A DNA stretch of 64,000 nucleotides from Sphaerisporangium sp039871875. Its GTDB lineage: Bacteria; Actinomycetota; Actinomycetes; Streptosporangiales; Streptosporangiaceae. The position numbers were made by a program, and so were the translations under genes. The stretch lies in the NCBI RefSeq assembly GCF_039871875.1, contig NZ_JBDPMD010000004.1, positions 1-64,000 on the forward strand, written 5' to 3'. The notes under the pieces are model-generated. The model was not told the origin of the DNA, did not search any database, and saw only the letters and a list, made by a program, of their open reading frames with translations. Positions 36,970-45,915 of the stretch are shown one piece after another (within the stretch, counting starts at the first letter, position 1; every line of letters begins with the position of its first letter).

Positions 36970-38978
36970 CGGGGGAACGCGTGCCGGACACGATGGAACG
37001 ACTCGGCCCCTATCGCCTGCTTCGCCGCCTCGGCGAGGGAGGCATGGGCGTGGTCCACCTGGGGCTCGACGAGGAGGGCAGGCAGGTCGCCGTCAAGGTC
37101 CTCCATCCGCACGTGGCCGCCGACCTCAAGGCGCGCGACCGGCTGACCCGCGAGGTCGAGACCATGCGCAGGGTGCGCAGCCCCCGGGTCGCCGAGGTGC
37201 TTGACGCCCGCCTCACCGGTCGCCAGCCGTACATCGTGACGCGCTTCGCCCCGGGCCGCACGCTGGAGGAGATCGTCCTGACGGACGGCCCGCTCGGGCC
37301 GCACGAGGTCGTCCGGCTGGCCCGCGGGTTGTCGGAGGCGCTGATCGCCATCCACAACGCCGACGTCATCCACCGCGACCTCAAGCCGGCCAACGTCATG
37401 GTGGTCAACGGCGATCCGCTGGTCATCGACTTCGGCATCGCGCACCTGGTCAACGCGACCCGGCTCACCCAGACCGGCATGTTCGTCGGCACCCCCGGCT
37501 ACCTCGCGCCCGAGATCATCAGGGACGAGGAGATCACCCAGGCGGCGGACGTGCACGCGCTGGCCGCCACGGTGTTCTTCGGCGCGACCGGCCGCCCGCC
37601 GTTCGGCACCGGGTCGTTCGAGTCGGTCTGCTACAACATCATGGAGGGCCGGGCCGACATCGACCGGGCGCCCGCCTGGCTGCGCCAGTGGCTGCGCTCC
37701 GCCCTCGCGGTGAACGCCTCCGCGCGCCCGGACGCGCACGGGTTGCTGGCCCGCTCGCGGGCGCTGGACCCGAGCGTCACGGCCTTCCAGGAGTCCCCGC
37801 CCCGCACCGACCACCCGGGCCACACCCGCAGGCTCGACCCCGGTGCACCACCGGACGGCACCCGCAGGCTGGACCCCGCCCCGGACGCCCCACGCGGGCG
37901 CGGCACCCCGCCGGACGGCACCCGTGTGCTGGACGGCGCGGCGTCCCCCGACGGCGCCGGCGACGACCCGCCGCCCACCAAGCGCACCCGGCCGGTGTAC
38001 GAGGACAGCTACTCCGACCTGCTGCCCCCCGTGCAGTACGCCGAGCCCGAGCGGCCCCGGCGTCCCCGCCCCGAGGGCAAGCCCGCCGCGGGGCGCATCC
38101 CGGACGCTCCACCGCCCGCCCCTGCCTACCCCCCGGCGCCCTACGGCCCGCCTCCCGGGTACGGCGCGCCCGCGCCGTACCCGGACCAGAGGGTGGCCGG
38201 GTACCCGCCGCCCCCGCCGTCCGGCCGGCCCGCGGCGGTCGCGCCGCCGAACCAGCCGCGTCCGCACGTGCCGCCGCAACCGGAGCCACGCGAGCAGCGG
38301 CCGCCGTACCGCACCGGGCACCCGCTGCTCGCCGCGCTGCTGCTCGTCATCGCGGTCGCCGGGGCGCGCATGCTGCCCGTGCTGGTCGCCAGCCTGATGG
38401 TGGTCGTGGCGATGTGCCTGCGGGTCGGCGAGTACCTGTGGGCGGACCTCGCGCAGCGGCGCTCGATCAGGGGCAGCAGCCCGAGCGACCCCCTGCTCGC
38501 CGTGCTCGGCACTCCCTGGGCGCTGGTCAAGTCGGTGTTCGCCACACTGTTCGCGACACTGGTGGCCCTGATGTTCGGGGTGCTCGTCTGGGGCGCGCTG
38601 TACTACCTGGCGGGTTTCCGTGGGACGGCGTCCGGTGGGGACTCCGCCGCCGCGTGGGCCGCCGCGGCGTTCGTCGCGGGCCTGTTCCTGCTGCCCGGTG
38701 GCGGCAAGCCGCGCAACGCGGTGGCGCGCACCCTCACCGCGGTGATCCGCAGCCCGGGGGCGGGCATGATCGTGACGATCGTCGTGGGCACGGTGGCGTT
38801 CCTCGCGGTGGCGACCGCCCTGAACACCATCCCGTCGTGGGTGCCGTGGCGCCCGCCGTCGGACGCCATCACCGCGCTCGGGCAGTCGGCCAGGGAAAGC
38901 GCCATGGGAGTGATCGGCGGCCTGCTCCAGGATCTGCTCGGCCGCAACGGTTTCGGGTTCTTCCCCTTCGGGAGGTAA
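36966..38978 (+). CDS. Membrane Ser/Thr protein kinase 2
   Basis: A 670-aa paralogue of kinase 1, starting at ATG 36966 inside the stop of kinase 1. K44, HRDLKPAN with D138 and DFG with D155 are present. The linker (about 275-445) has a repeated R-R-L-D-P/P-P-D-G-T-R motif and is rich in Pro and Arg. About three to four transmembrane helices follow (450-640) and the protein ends in a short Phe/Gly-rich tail (GFGFFPFGR). The kinase domain is closely similar to kinases 1 and 3, suggesting local duplication. Activity on substrates is not predictable. Confidence 0.92.
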   Translation: MTGERVPDTMERLGPYRLLRRLGEGGMGVVHLGLDEEGRQVAVKVLHPHVAADLKARDRLTREVETMRRVRSPRVAEVLDARLTGRQPYIVTRFAPGRTLEEIVLTDGPLGPHEVVRLARGLSEALIAIHNADVIHRDLKPANVMVVNGDPLVIDFGIAHLVNATRLTQTGMFVGTPGYLAPEIIRDEEITQAADVHALAATVFFGATGRPPFGTGSFESVCYNIMEGRADIDRAPAWLRQWLRSALAVNASARPDAHGLLARSRALDPSVTAFQESPPRTDHPGHTRRLDPGAPPDGTRRLDPAPDAPRGRGTPPDGTRVLDGAASPDGAGDDPPPTKRTRPVYEDSYSDLLPPVQYAEPERPRRPRPEGKPAAGRIPDAPPPAPAYPPAPYGPPPGYGAPAPYPDQRVAGYPPPPPSGRPAAVAPPNQPRPHVPPQPEPREQRPPYRTGHPLLAALLLVIAVAGARMLPVLVASLMVVVAMCLRVGEYLWADLAQRRSIRGSSPSDPLLAVLGTPWALVKSVFATLFATLVALMFGVLVWGALYYLAGFRGTASGGDSAAAWAAAAFVAGLFLLPGGGKPRNAVARTLTAVIRSPGAGMIVTIVVGTVAFLAVATALNTIPSWVPWRPPSDAITALGQSARESAMGVIGGLLQDLLGRNGFGFFPFGR

Positions 38979-39044
38979 AGGCGCGCGTGGCCGCCGGTTT
39001 CCCCGCACGTGACCGTGGAAAGGTGAGGGGACGGAAGGAGTCGC

Positions 39045-40271
39045 ATGGGCGTGCCTACGGCGGACCGTCTCGGGCCCTACCGGCTGCTCTCCCGGCTCGG
39101 GGCGGGCGGCTTCGGCGAGGTGCACCTCGCGCTGGACCCCGAGGGCCACACCGTCGCGGTCAAGGTGCTGCATCCGCACGTCGCGGCGGACCAGACGGCG
39201 CTGGCGCGGCTGGCCCGTGAGGTCGAGACCATGCGGCGGGTGCGCGGGCCGCACATCGCCGAGGTCCTGGACGCCTCGCTGGAGGGCACCCGGCCGTACA
39301 TCGTGACCCGGTACGTCCAGGGGCGTTCGCTGGCGGCGCTGCTCGCGGGCGGTGAGCCGCTGCGGGGGGACGATCTCGTGCGGCTGGCCCGGGGGCTGGC
39401 CGAGGCGCTGGCGGCGATCCACGGCGCGGGGGTGGTGCACCGCGACCTCAAGCCCGCGAACGTCATCATGGCGGACGGCGAGCCGCACGTCATCGACTTC
39501 GGCATCGCGTACGCCCTGGACTCGGCGTCGGTGACCGCGTCGGGGGCGGTGCTCGGCACGCCTGGGTACCTGGCGCCCGAGGTGCTGGAGGGCGGGACGG
39601 TCGGGCCGGAGGCCGATGTGTTCTCCTTCGGCGCCACCCTCGCGTACGCGGCCTCGGGACGGCAGCCGTACGGCACCGGCCCGGCGTCCGCGGTGGCCTA
39701 CCGCGTGGTGCACCACCCGCCGGACCTGGACGAGGTGCCCGCCTGGCTGGCGCCGCTGCTGCGGGAGTGTTTGCAGCACTCCCCGGCGGCCCGGCCGGCG
39801 GCGCCGGTGCTCTGTGAGCGGCTCGGGGCGGTCACGCCGCCGCCGCAGCCGCCGGTGGCGCGGCGGCGCCTCGCGGGCGGGGACGAGCCGCCGACCATGG
39901 AGTGGCGGCCGGACCGGCCGAAGGACGAACGTGCCGCGCTCGATGAGGCGCGGGCCCGGCACCGCGAGAAGATACGCCGGCGCTGGGTGGTGTCCACCGG
40001 CGTGGTGACGGGGCTCGCGGCGGCCGCGGCCGAGGGGTACGTGCCGGAGTTGTCGCTGCTGCTGCTGGCGGCCTACGGCGTCGGGGTGCTGACCGACGCG
40101 GGGTTCGGCCTGGCGGCCCGGGCGCGGGCACGGATCGTGTTCGACCTGGTCAGCGGGGCGGGTACCGTCGGTCTGTACGCCCTTTTGACCGCGCTGTTCA
40201 GCCCGTTCACATTGGTGCTGGCGCTGGGGACGGTGCTGGTCGTGCTGGTGATGGTCGCGTTCGCGGGGTGA
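39045..40271 (+). CDS. Membrane Ser/Thr protein kinase 3
   Basis: A 408-aa shorter paralogue. It has K40, HRDLKPAN with D134 and DFG with D151, then a short basic linker (RRRLAGGDEPPTMEWRPDRPKDERAAL). Three hydrophobic segments form the C-terminal 100 residues. The start ATG 39045 has GGAAGGAG upstream and a 66-bp gap to kinase 2. The Gly loop is GAGGFG instead of GAGGMG. It probably belongs to the same transcript. With three kinases on one transcript and no phosphatase, cross-phosphorylation among them is a plausible mode (inference). Confidence 0.92.
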   Translation: MGVPTADRLGPYRLLSRLGAGGFGEVHLALDPEGHTVAVKVLHPHVAADQTALARLAREVETMRRVRGPHIAEVLDASLEGTRPYIVTRYVQGRSLAALLAGGEPLRGDDLVRLARGLAEALAAIHGAGVVHRDLKPANVIMADGEPHVIDFGIAYALDSASVTASGAVLGTPGYLAPEVLEGGTVGPEADVFSFGATLAYAASGRQPYGTGPASAVAYRVVHHPPDLDEVPAWLAPLLRECLQHSPAARPAAPVLCERLGAVTPPPQPPVARRRLAGGDEPPTMEWRPDRPKDERAALDEARARHREKIRRRWVVSTGVVTGLAAAAAEGYVPELSLLLLAAYGVGVLTDAGFGLAARARARIVFDLVSGAGTVGLYALLTALFSPFTLVLALGTVLVVLVMVAFAG

Positions 40272-40451
40272 GGCGCGGCGGTCTGGAATAATGTTCGGTA
40301 GGGTGGGGGTGGCGGCCCCGATCGCCCGGCGGGCCCGCCGGATCCGTAAGCTACCGTCGAGTAACATATGGCAGGACGCGCGCGTACCCCACGCGCGTGT
40401 GCGACGAAGCGGCGCCCCGGCGCCTGGGACACAGGAGGTCGGCCACCGGCC

Positions 40452-41225
40452 ATGAACATCGTCGTCTGCGTGAAGCAGGTCCCCGACACGGCGACCGAGC
40501 GCAAGCTGAGGTCCGATGACAACACGCTCGACCGTGACGCCGCGGACGGCGTCATCAACGAATTGTGCGAATACGCCGTGGAGGAAGCCCTCAAGGTCAA
40601 GGAGGCCCACGGCGGCGAGGTGACCGTGCTCACCATGGGCCCGGCCAAGGCCACCGACACGATCCGCAAGGCCCTCGCCATGGGCGCGGACAAGGCCGTC
40701 CACCTGGTGGACGACGCGCTGCACGGCTCCGACGCCCTGTCCACGTCCTACGCGATCGCCGAGACGCTGAAGCGCATCGGCTTCGACCTGGTCATCCTCG
40801 GCTCCGAGTCCACCGACGCGCGCATGGGCGTTCTCGCGGCCATGCTCGCGGAGCGGCTCGGCGTGGCGCAGCTCACCTTCGCCTCCAAGGTGGAGATCGA
40901 CGGTTCGTCCGTCACGGTCCACCGGGTCACCGACTACGGCTACGACCGGGTCGAGGGCACGCTGCCCGCCGTCGTGTCCGTGGTGGAGAAGATCAACGAG
41001 CCGCGTTACCCGTCGTTCAAGGGCATCATGGCCGCCAAGAAGAAGCCGGTCGAGACCGTCGGCGCCGACGGCCTGGACGCCGGCCGGCTCGGCCTGGCCG
41101 GTGCCGCCAGCGAGGTCGCCGAGTTCGCCGTGGCGCCGCCGCGGGCCGCGGGCACGATCGTCAAGGACGAGGGCGACGGCGGGGCCAAGACCGCCGACTT
41201 CCTCGCGTCGAAGAAGTTCATCTGA
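40452..41225 (+). CDS. etfB: Electron transfer flavoprotein beta subunit
   Basis: A 257-aa EtfB/FixA. MNIVVCVKQVPDTATERKL, the AMP-binding VTVLTMGPAKATDTIRKALAMGADKAVHL and the recognition loop region KKKPVETV are characteristic. The start is ATG 40452; GGAGG is about 12 nt upstream. It pairs with EtfA 11 bp downstream to form the heterodimer that carries electrons from acyl-CoA and other dehydrogenases to ETF:quinone oxidoreductase. No dehydrogenase is adjacent, as usual for actinobacterial etfBA. Confidence 0.95.
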   Translation: MNIVVCVKQVPDTATERKLRSDDNTLDRDAADGVINELCEYAVEEALKVKEAHGGEVTVLTMGPAKATDTIRKALAMGADKAVHLVDDALHGSDALSTSYAIAETLKRIGFDLVILGSESTDARMGVLAAMLAERLGVAQLTFASKVEIDGSSVTVHRVTDYGYDRVEGTLPAVVSVVEKINEPRYPSFKGIMAAKKKPVETVGADGLDAGRLGLAGAASEVAEFAVAPPRAAGTIVKDEGDGGAKTADFLASKKFI

Positions 41226-41236
41226 GGAGTTGACCT

Positions 41237-42190
41237 GTGGCTGAGATTCTGGTTCTCGTCGAGCACGTCGACGGCGCGGTCAAGAAGGTCACCCTTGAAC
41301 TGCTGACACTGGCCCGCACCCTCGGCACCCCGTCCGCGGTCTGGGCGGGCCCCGGGTACTCCCCGGACGCCCAGGCCAAGCTGGCCGAGTACGGCGCCGA
41401 CAAGATCTACGTCGCGGACGCCGCCGACCTGGCCGACCACGTCGTCGCCCCGAAGGCCGAACTGCTGGCCCAGCTCGTGTCCACCGCGTCCCCCTCCGGC
41501 GTCCTGGTCGCCGCCACCGCCGAGGGCAAAGAGGTCGCCGGCCGCCTGGCGATCAAGACGGACTCCGGCGTCATCACCGACGCCGTGGGCCTCGGGGAGG
41601 GCTTCGTCGCCGAGCAGTCCATCTTCGGCGGCGGCGTCAACGTCAGGTCCCGCGTACGCAGGGGCACCCCCATCGTCGCCGTACGCCCCAACGCCACCAC
41701 CCCCGAGCCGTCCACAGGCGCCGGCACGGAGGAGCGGGTCGAGGTCGCCCTGTCCGACACCGCCCGCGCCGCCCGCGTGGTGGAGCGCGTCAAGCAGGAG
41801 AAGGGCGCCCGCCCCGAACTCGCCGAAGCCGCCATCGTGGTCTCCGGCGGCCGAGGCGTAGGCTCCGCGGAGAACTTCGCCGTCATCGAAAACCTGGCCG
41901 ACTCCCTGGGCGCCGCCGTAGGCGCCTCCCGAGCCGCGACCGACGCCGGCTGGTACCCCCACCAGTTCCAGGTGGGCCAGACCGGCAAGACGGTGTCGCC
42001 CCAGCTCTACATCGCGGCCGGCATCTCCGGCGCCATCCAGCACCGCGCCGGCATGCAAACCGCCAAAACCATCATCGCCATCAACAAGGACCCCGAGGCC
42101 CCCATCTTCGAACTGGCCGACTTCGGCGTCGTGGGCGACCTCCACCAGGTAGTCCCCCAACTCACCGAAGAGATCCAGAAGCGCCACTGA
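41237..42190 (+). CDS. etfA: Electron transfer flavoprotein alpha subunit
   Basis: A 317-aa EtfA/FixB. The C-terminal FAD-binding region has GGRGVGSAENFAVI, GAAVGASRAATDAGWYPHQFQVGQTGKTVSPQLYIAAGISGAIQH and IAINKDPEAPIFELADFGVVGDL. The start is GTG 41237 with GAGGAG upstream. It forms the FAD-binding half of ETF with EtfB. A strong hairpin follows its stop. Confidence 0.95.
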   Translation: MAEILVLVEHVDGAVKKVTLELLTLARTLGTPSAVWAGPGYSPDAQAKLAEYGADKIYVADAADLADHVVAPKAELLAQLVSTASPSGVLVAATAEGKEVAGRLAIKTDSGVITDAVGLGEGFVAEQSIFGGGVNVRSRVRRGTPIVAVRPNATTPEPSTGAGTEERVEVALSDTARAARVVERVKQEKGARPELAEAAIVVSGGRGVGSAENFAVIENLADSLGAAVGASRAATDAGWYPHQFQVGQTGKTVSPQLYIAAGISGAIQHRAGMQTAKTIIAINKDPEAPIFELADFGVVGDLHQVVPQLTEEIQKRH

Positions 42191-42197
42191 CCCGGCC

Positions 42198-42224
42198 GCG
42201 CCGCGCCCGTCTCGGGCGCGGCGC
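42198..42224 (+). terminator. Strong hairpin terminator after etfA
   Basis: A perfect 12-bp stem GCGCCGCGCCCG with loop TCT and its complement begins 8 bp after the etfA stop. Confidence 0.85.
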
Positions 42225-42262
42225 CGCCGCTTCCTCCCGCCCCACCGCTCTGCGTTTTCGAA

Positions 42263-42325
42263 CGGCGCCGCGACCGCGGGACATCGTACGGCGAATCCGG
42301 CGCCGCCGTACGGGGAGGTAGGTGG
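42263..42325. repeat. 63-bp hairpin-containing intergenic repeat, copy 1
   Basis: The unit starts CGGCGCCGCGACC and ends GGGGAGGTAGGTGG. It holds a 9-bp inverted repeat CGTACGGCG/CGCCGTACG. It matches copy 2 at 61 of 63 bases. Confidence 0.8.
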
Positions 42326-42376
42326 AGAACCGGCCCGCGCACCTTCCCCGTGCTGCCTCGTCTCGCCGACCTGGAC

Positions 42377-42439
42377 CGGCGCCGCGACGGCGGGACGTCG
42401 TACGGCGAATCCGGCGCCGCCGTACGGGGAGGTAGGTGG
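42377..42439. repeat. 63-bp hairpin-containing intergenic repeat, copy 2
   Basis: Same orientation as copy 1, 51 bp downstream, with the same internal hairpin. The rest of 42226-42734 has no gene I can support. The repeats may be members of a dispersed REP-like family. Confidence 0.8.
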
Positions 42440-42734
42440 GAGGGGCGCGCCGTCGTCACGGTCCTTGCGAGAGGGCGCTACGCGCCGGAGCCGCAAGGGC
42501 TGTCCTCAACGGGGGACACCCCCACACCCCCGGGCCTGCCGGGTTCATCCCTCTCCGGCCGTTCCACCTCAGCCAGAGCGTGCCGTTCCTCAAGACAGCA
42601 CCGCGCACCCGTGTCCATACTCCCGCATGCACGCTTCCCGCTCGCGCGGTTCCGCTGTCGCCACCGCACCGACCCCGTACAGGGGCCGCTGCGGTGGAAC
42701 GTGGTACGGCGGTTCACCGGGTGGGCTCGGCCTG

Positions 42735-43949
42735 CTAGGCGACGAGACGGAGCGGCTCCACCGCGATGTCCTCCGTCTCGTGCGGAGCCTCGCTCTTCTC
42801 ATCGGCGGGGGCGGACGCCCGGGGAAGGAGCAGGGCGGTCAGGGCCATGACCAGGCCGAGGGCGATGGTCAGGGTCAGGGCGATTCGCAGGGACGTGGTG
42901 TGGGTGAGGGCGCCGATGACCACGGGGCCGAGGAGCAGGCCGGCGTAGCCCATGGCGCCGGTCTGGGCGATGGCCGGGCCGGGGGTGCGGGTCGCGGCGC
43001 CTGCCAGGGACAGGGCCATGGGGGAGACCGTGGCCACCGAGAGGCCGATCAAGACCATGCCTGCCACGGCCACGACGGCCGAGGAGGTGCTCAGCACCAG
43101 CGCGAACGCCGCCGCCGTGCCGAGGCCGGAGGCTGCGATGAGAGCGCGTGCGCCGAAGCGGGAGCGCAGGCGGTCGCCGGTCAGACGGGAGACCAGCATG
43201 CCGGCCTCGAAGATCGGGTAGCCGATCGCGGCGACGGCCTCGGGGGCGCCGACGGTGTCGCGGAGGAACAGGCCGTTCCAGTCGGCCACCGCGCCCTCCA
43301 CCATGAACGCGGCGAACGCGATCACGCCGAGCAGGTAGACGACCGGCGGCATGCGGCGGCGCGCCCCGCCGACCGCGGCCGGCCCGGCGGTCAGGTCCGG
43401 CAGGTACGTGCGGCTGAGCAGGAACGACGCGGGGACGGCCGCCATCGTGACCAGCACCAGGTTCGCGGTGAACGACATGCCGGACGCGATCGCCGCCGTG
43501 CCGAGCAGCCCGGCGGACATGGCGCCGACGCACCACCCGGCGTGCATGCCGTTCATCAGCGGGCGGCCGTACGCCCGCTCGACCGTCGCGCCCTGGGCGT
43601 TCATCGCCACGTCCACCGTGCCGAAGAACATGCCGAACACCGCGGCCGCCGCCACCACCAGCGCGTACGACGGCGCGACCGCCACCGCGAGCAGCGACAC
43701 CGCACACGACGGCGCCGCGATCCGCAGCACGGGCCCGCTGCCCACCCGGGCCATCACACCGCGCATGGACTGCATCGCCACCAGCGCGCCGAGACCCCAG
43801 GCGAGCAGCACCACCCCCATCGCCGCCTCGGAGATGCCGAGTTTGTCGGTGAGAGCGGGGATGCGCACGGTGAACGTGCCACACACCAGTCCGGCCAGAA
43901 CGAAGGTGAGGATCACGCCGTAGCGGGCGGTCCTCAGGGCGCGGCTCAT
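42735..43949 (-). CDS. Major facilitator superfamily transporter
   Basis: A 404-aa MFS protein with about twelve hydrophobic helices. RYGVILTFVLAGLVCGTFTVRIPAL begins helix 1, and WGLGALVAMQSMRGVMARVG holds the loop 2-3 pattern. The start is ATG 43949, with AAAGGAG upstream; a longer open frame beyond is not translated. A C-terminal charged tail (ADEKSEAPHETED) ends it. It resembles YbjJ/fucose-permease-like efflux or uptake carriers. TetR lies 182 bp upstream on the same strand and probably regulates it. The substrate is unknown. Confidence 0.9.
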   Translation of the reverse strand: MSRALRTARYGVILTFVLAGLVCGTFTVRIPALTDKLGISEAAMGVVLLAWGLGALVAMQSMRGVMARVGSGPVLRIAAPSCAVSLLAVAVAPSYALVVAAAAVFGMFFGTVDVAMNAQGATVERAYGRPLMNGMHAGWCVGAMSAGLLGTAAIASGMSFTANLVLVTMAAVPASFLLSRTYLPDLTAGPAAVGGARRRMPPVVYLLGVIAFAAFMVEGAVADWNGLFLRDTVGAPEAVAAIGYPIFEAGMLVSRLTGDRLRSRFGARALIAASGLGTAAAFALVLSTSSAVVAVAGMVLIGLSVATVSPMALSLAGAATRTPGPAIAQTGAMGYAGLLLGPVVIGALTHTTSLRIALTLTIALGLVMALTALLLPRASAPADEKSEAPHETEDIAVEPLRLVA

Positions 43950-44131
43950 CGAGCGGCTCCTTTCAGAATGTTTCAGGGCATGCGTCACGTGCTCGCGGTG
44001 ACGCCGGGTGTGGGCGCGCGGGGAGGGGGGAGGGCGATGGGCGCGCCGAAGGGACGGACGAGGGGGATTTAAGGGGATTTTTGGGGATGCGGCGGAGCTT
44101 CGGCGGCCGGAAGGAGACGCGTGCGGGCCCG

Positions 44132-44638
44132 TCAGCCGGGCAGCAGGGCGCAGAGGCGGCGGTACAGCTCCTCGTACTGGCCCTCGTCGTAGAAGCCGGG
44201 GTCGTGTGTCGCCACATCCCACAGCCCCTCACAGGCCAGCCGGACGATGCGGGCCGCCATCGGGTCCGGCTCGTCGGCCAGACCCTCCCGATGCCAGCGC
44301 GCCATGGCCTCGCGTAACGGGGCCAGCAGCTCGGGGTCGCCCGCGGCGCCGGTCGCCACGGCCCAGCGGCGCAACCGGCCGCTGCGTACGGCGTGGAATG
44401 TCGCCGCGAGGTAAGCCCGCGTGTAGGACGGCTCGTCCTGCGTGGCCACCAACTCGTCGAAGTCGTGGACGAGTCGCTCGATCAAGCCTCTGATCAGCGC
44501 TTCCTTGGTGCTGAAGTGATAGAGAAGCCCGCCTTTGCTCACGCCGGCGCGCTCGGCCACGGCCGACAGCGTGAGGCACGGGGCCCCCTGCTCGGCCAGG
44601 AGCGCCTCCGCGGCGTTCAAAAGCTCATCTCTTCTCAC
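44132..44638 (-). CDS. TetR family transcriptional regulator
   Basis: A 168-aa TetR regulator. The N-terminal HTH is ELLNAAEALLAEQGAPCLTLSAVAERAGVSKGGLLYHFSTKEALIRGL. The C-terminal ligand domain is short. The start is GTG 44638, 7 nt downstream of TATAGT and without a Shine-Dalgarno. A perfect 22-bp palindrome overlaps that -10 and is the obvious autoregulatory operator. The downstream MFS gene on the same strand is the most likely second target, as in classical TetR-efflux modules. Confidence 0.92.
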   Translation of the reverse strand: MRRDELLNAAEALLAEQGAPCLTLSAVAERAGVSKGGLLYHFSTKEALIRGLIERLVHDFDELVATQDEPSYTRAYLAATFHAVRSGRLRRWAVATGAAGDPELLAPLREAMARWHREGLADEPDPMAARIVRLACEGLWDVATHDPGFYDEGQYEELYRRLCALLPG

Positions 44639-44645
44639 ACCCGTT

Positions 44646-44651
44646 ACTATA
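44646..44651 (-). promoter_or_regulatory. Candidate -10 of leaderless tetR (TATAGT)
   Basis: TATAGT ends 7 nt before GTG 44638 and overlaps the operator palindrome at its left end, so repressor binding would block it. Confidence 0.6.
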
Positions 44652-44668
44652 CCGTCCGGACGGTATAG
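44647..44668. promoter_or_regulatory. 22-bp perfect palindromic TetR operator
   Basis: The arm CTATACCGTCC is followed directly by its exact complement GGACGGTATAG. It resembles known TetR-family sites with an ACCGTCCGGACGGT core. It is 8 bp from tetR and 29 bp from the cysteine desulfurase ATG. Confidence 0.88.
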
Positions 44669-44697
44669 CGAGCAAAGTGGGTACTCTTAGGTACGCC

Positions 44698-45858
44698 ATG
44701 GCTTATCTCGACCACGCGGCGACCACGCCGATGCTCCCCGAAGCGATCGAGGCGATGACCGCGCAACTCGTGCGCGTCGGCAACGCCTCATCCCTCCATT
44801 CCGCCGGCCGCCGCACCCGCAGGGTCGTCGAGGAGTCACGTGAGACCATCGCCGGAGCCCTGGGTGCCCGTCCGAGCGAAGTGGTCTTCACCGCCGGCGG
44901 CACCGAAGCCGACAACCTCGCCATCAAGGGCCTCTACTGGTCCCGGCACGCCGCCACCGGTGCCGACCGCGTCCTCATCAGCGCCGTGGAACACCACGCC
45001 GCCCTCGACCCCGCCTTCTGGCTCGCCGAGCGCCAGGGCGCCACGGTCGAGTCCCTCCCGGTCGACGAACACGGCCGCGTCCACCCCGAGACGCTCCGCG
45101 AGGCCATCGACCGCGACCCCGCCCGGGTGGCCCTGATCAGCGTCATGTGGGCCAACAACGAGGTCGGCACCATCCAGCCGGTCAAGGAACTGGCCACCGT
45201 GGCCGCCGGACACGGCATTCCCTTCCACACCGACGCCGTCCAAGCGGTAGGCCAGCTCGACGTCTCCTTCGCCGCCTCCGGCGCCGCCGCCCTCACCGTC
45301 TCCGCCCACAAACTGGGCGGCCCCATGGGCGTAGGCGCGCTGCTCCTGGCCCGGGGCGTGGACCCCGTCCCGGTACTCCACGGCGGCGGCCAGGAACGTG
45401 AAGTCCGCTCCGGCACCCTGGACACTCCCGCCATCGCCGGCTTCGCCGCCGCGGTCCGCACCGCCGTGTCCCGCCGCGAGGAGAACACCGCGCGCCTCCG
45501 CGCCCTCCGCGACACCTTGATCGCCGGCGTCCGCGAAGCCGTCCCCGACGTCATCCTCAACGGCCACCCCGACGACCGCCTCCCAGGAAACGCCCACTTC
45601 AGCTTCCCGGGCTGCGAAGGCGACGCGTTGCTGATGCTCCTGGACGCCAAGGGCATCGAATGCTCCACAGGCTCCGCCTGCTCCGCCGGCGTGGCCCAAC
45701 CGTCCCACGTCCTGCTGGCCATGGGCTCCGACGCCACCAGCGCCCGAGGCTCCCTGCGCTTCTCTCTCGGTCACACCTCCACCGAGGCGGACGTGGACCG
45801 CCTCCTGGAGGTCCTCGGGCCCGTGGTGGAGCGCGCCCGCCGCGCCGGCGTCGGCTGA
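44698..45858 (+). CDS. Cysteine desulfurase (NifS/IscS family)
   Basis: A 386-aa PLP enzyme that releases sulfur from L-cysteine as a persulfide. AYLDHAATTPMLPEA starts the protein (ATG 44698; the upstream GTG is less family-like). K205 in VSAHKLGGPMGVGAL binds PLP and C328 in CSTGSACSAG is the persulfide Cys. In many actinobacteria this gene sits directly before mnmA and supplies sulfur for tRNA 2-thiouridine. Here mnmA is about 5.3 kb away on the same strand. TACTCT lies 10 nt before the ATG. Confidence 0.93.
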   Translation: MAYLDHAATTPMLPEAIEAMTAQLVRVGNASSLHSAGRRTRRVVEESRETIAGALGARPSEVVFTAGGTEADNLAIKGLYWSRHAATGADRVLISAVEHHAALDPAFWLAERQGATVESLPVDEHGRVHPETLREAIDRDPARVALISVMWANNEVGTIQPVKELATVAAGHGIPFHTDAVQAVGQLDVSFAASGAAALTVSAHKLGGPMGVGALLLARGVDPVPVLHGGGQEREVRSGTLDTPAIAGFAAAVRTAVSRREENTARLRALRDTLIAGVREAVPDVILNGHPDDRLPGNAHFSFPGCEGDALLMLLDAKGIECSTGSACSAGVAQPSHVLLAMGSDATSARGSLRFSLGHTSTEADVDRLLEVLGPVVERARRAGVG

Positions 45859-45870
45859 CCGTCAGCCGGA

Positions 45871-45901
45871 AACCGGCCGGCCTGGGGCCGGCCGGCCGGT
45901 T
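45871..45901. terminator. Bidirectional hairpin between cysteine desulfurase and FG-GAP gene 1
   Basis: A 12-bp stem AACCGGCCGGCC and its complement with a 7-nt loop lies between convergent genes, 12 bp after the desulfurase stop. Confidence 0.8.
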
Positions 45902-45915
45902 CTGGGCTGTGTCGT

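Noticed and set aside
36318..40922. A minus-strand open frame of 1534 codons opposite the kinases
   Set aside because: It is the reverse complement of well-supported kinase and etfB genes in high-G+C DNA, has no recognisable domain and is low-complexity.
41006..42496. Minus-strand frame across etfA and the 63-bp repeats
   Set aside because: It is mostly the shadow of etfA; the repeats give duplicated peptides, but this does not make a gene.
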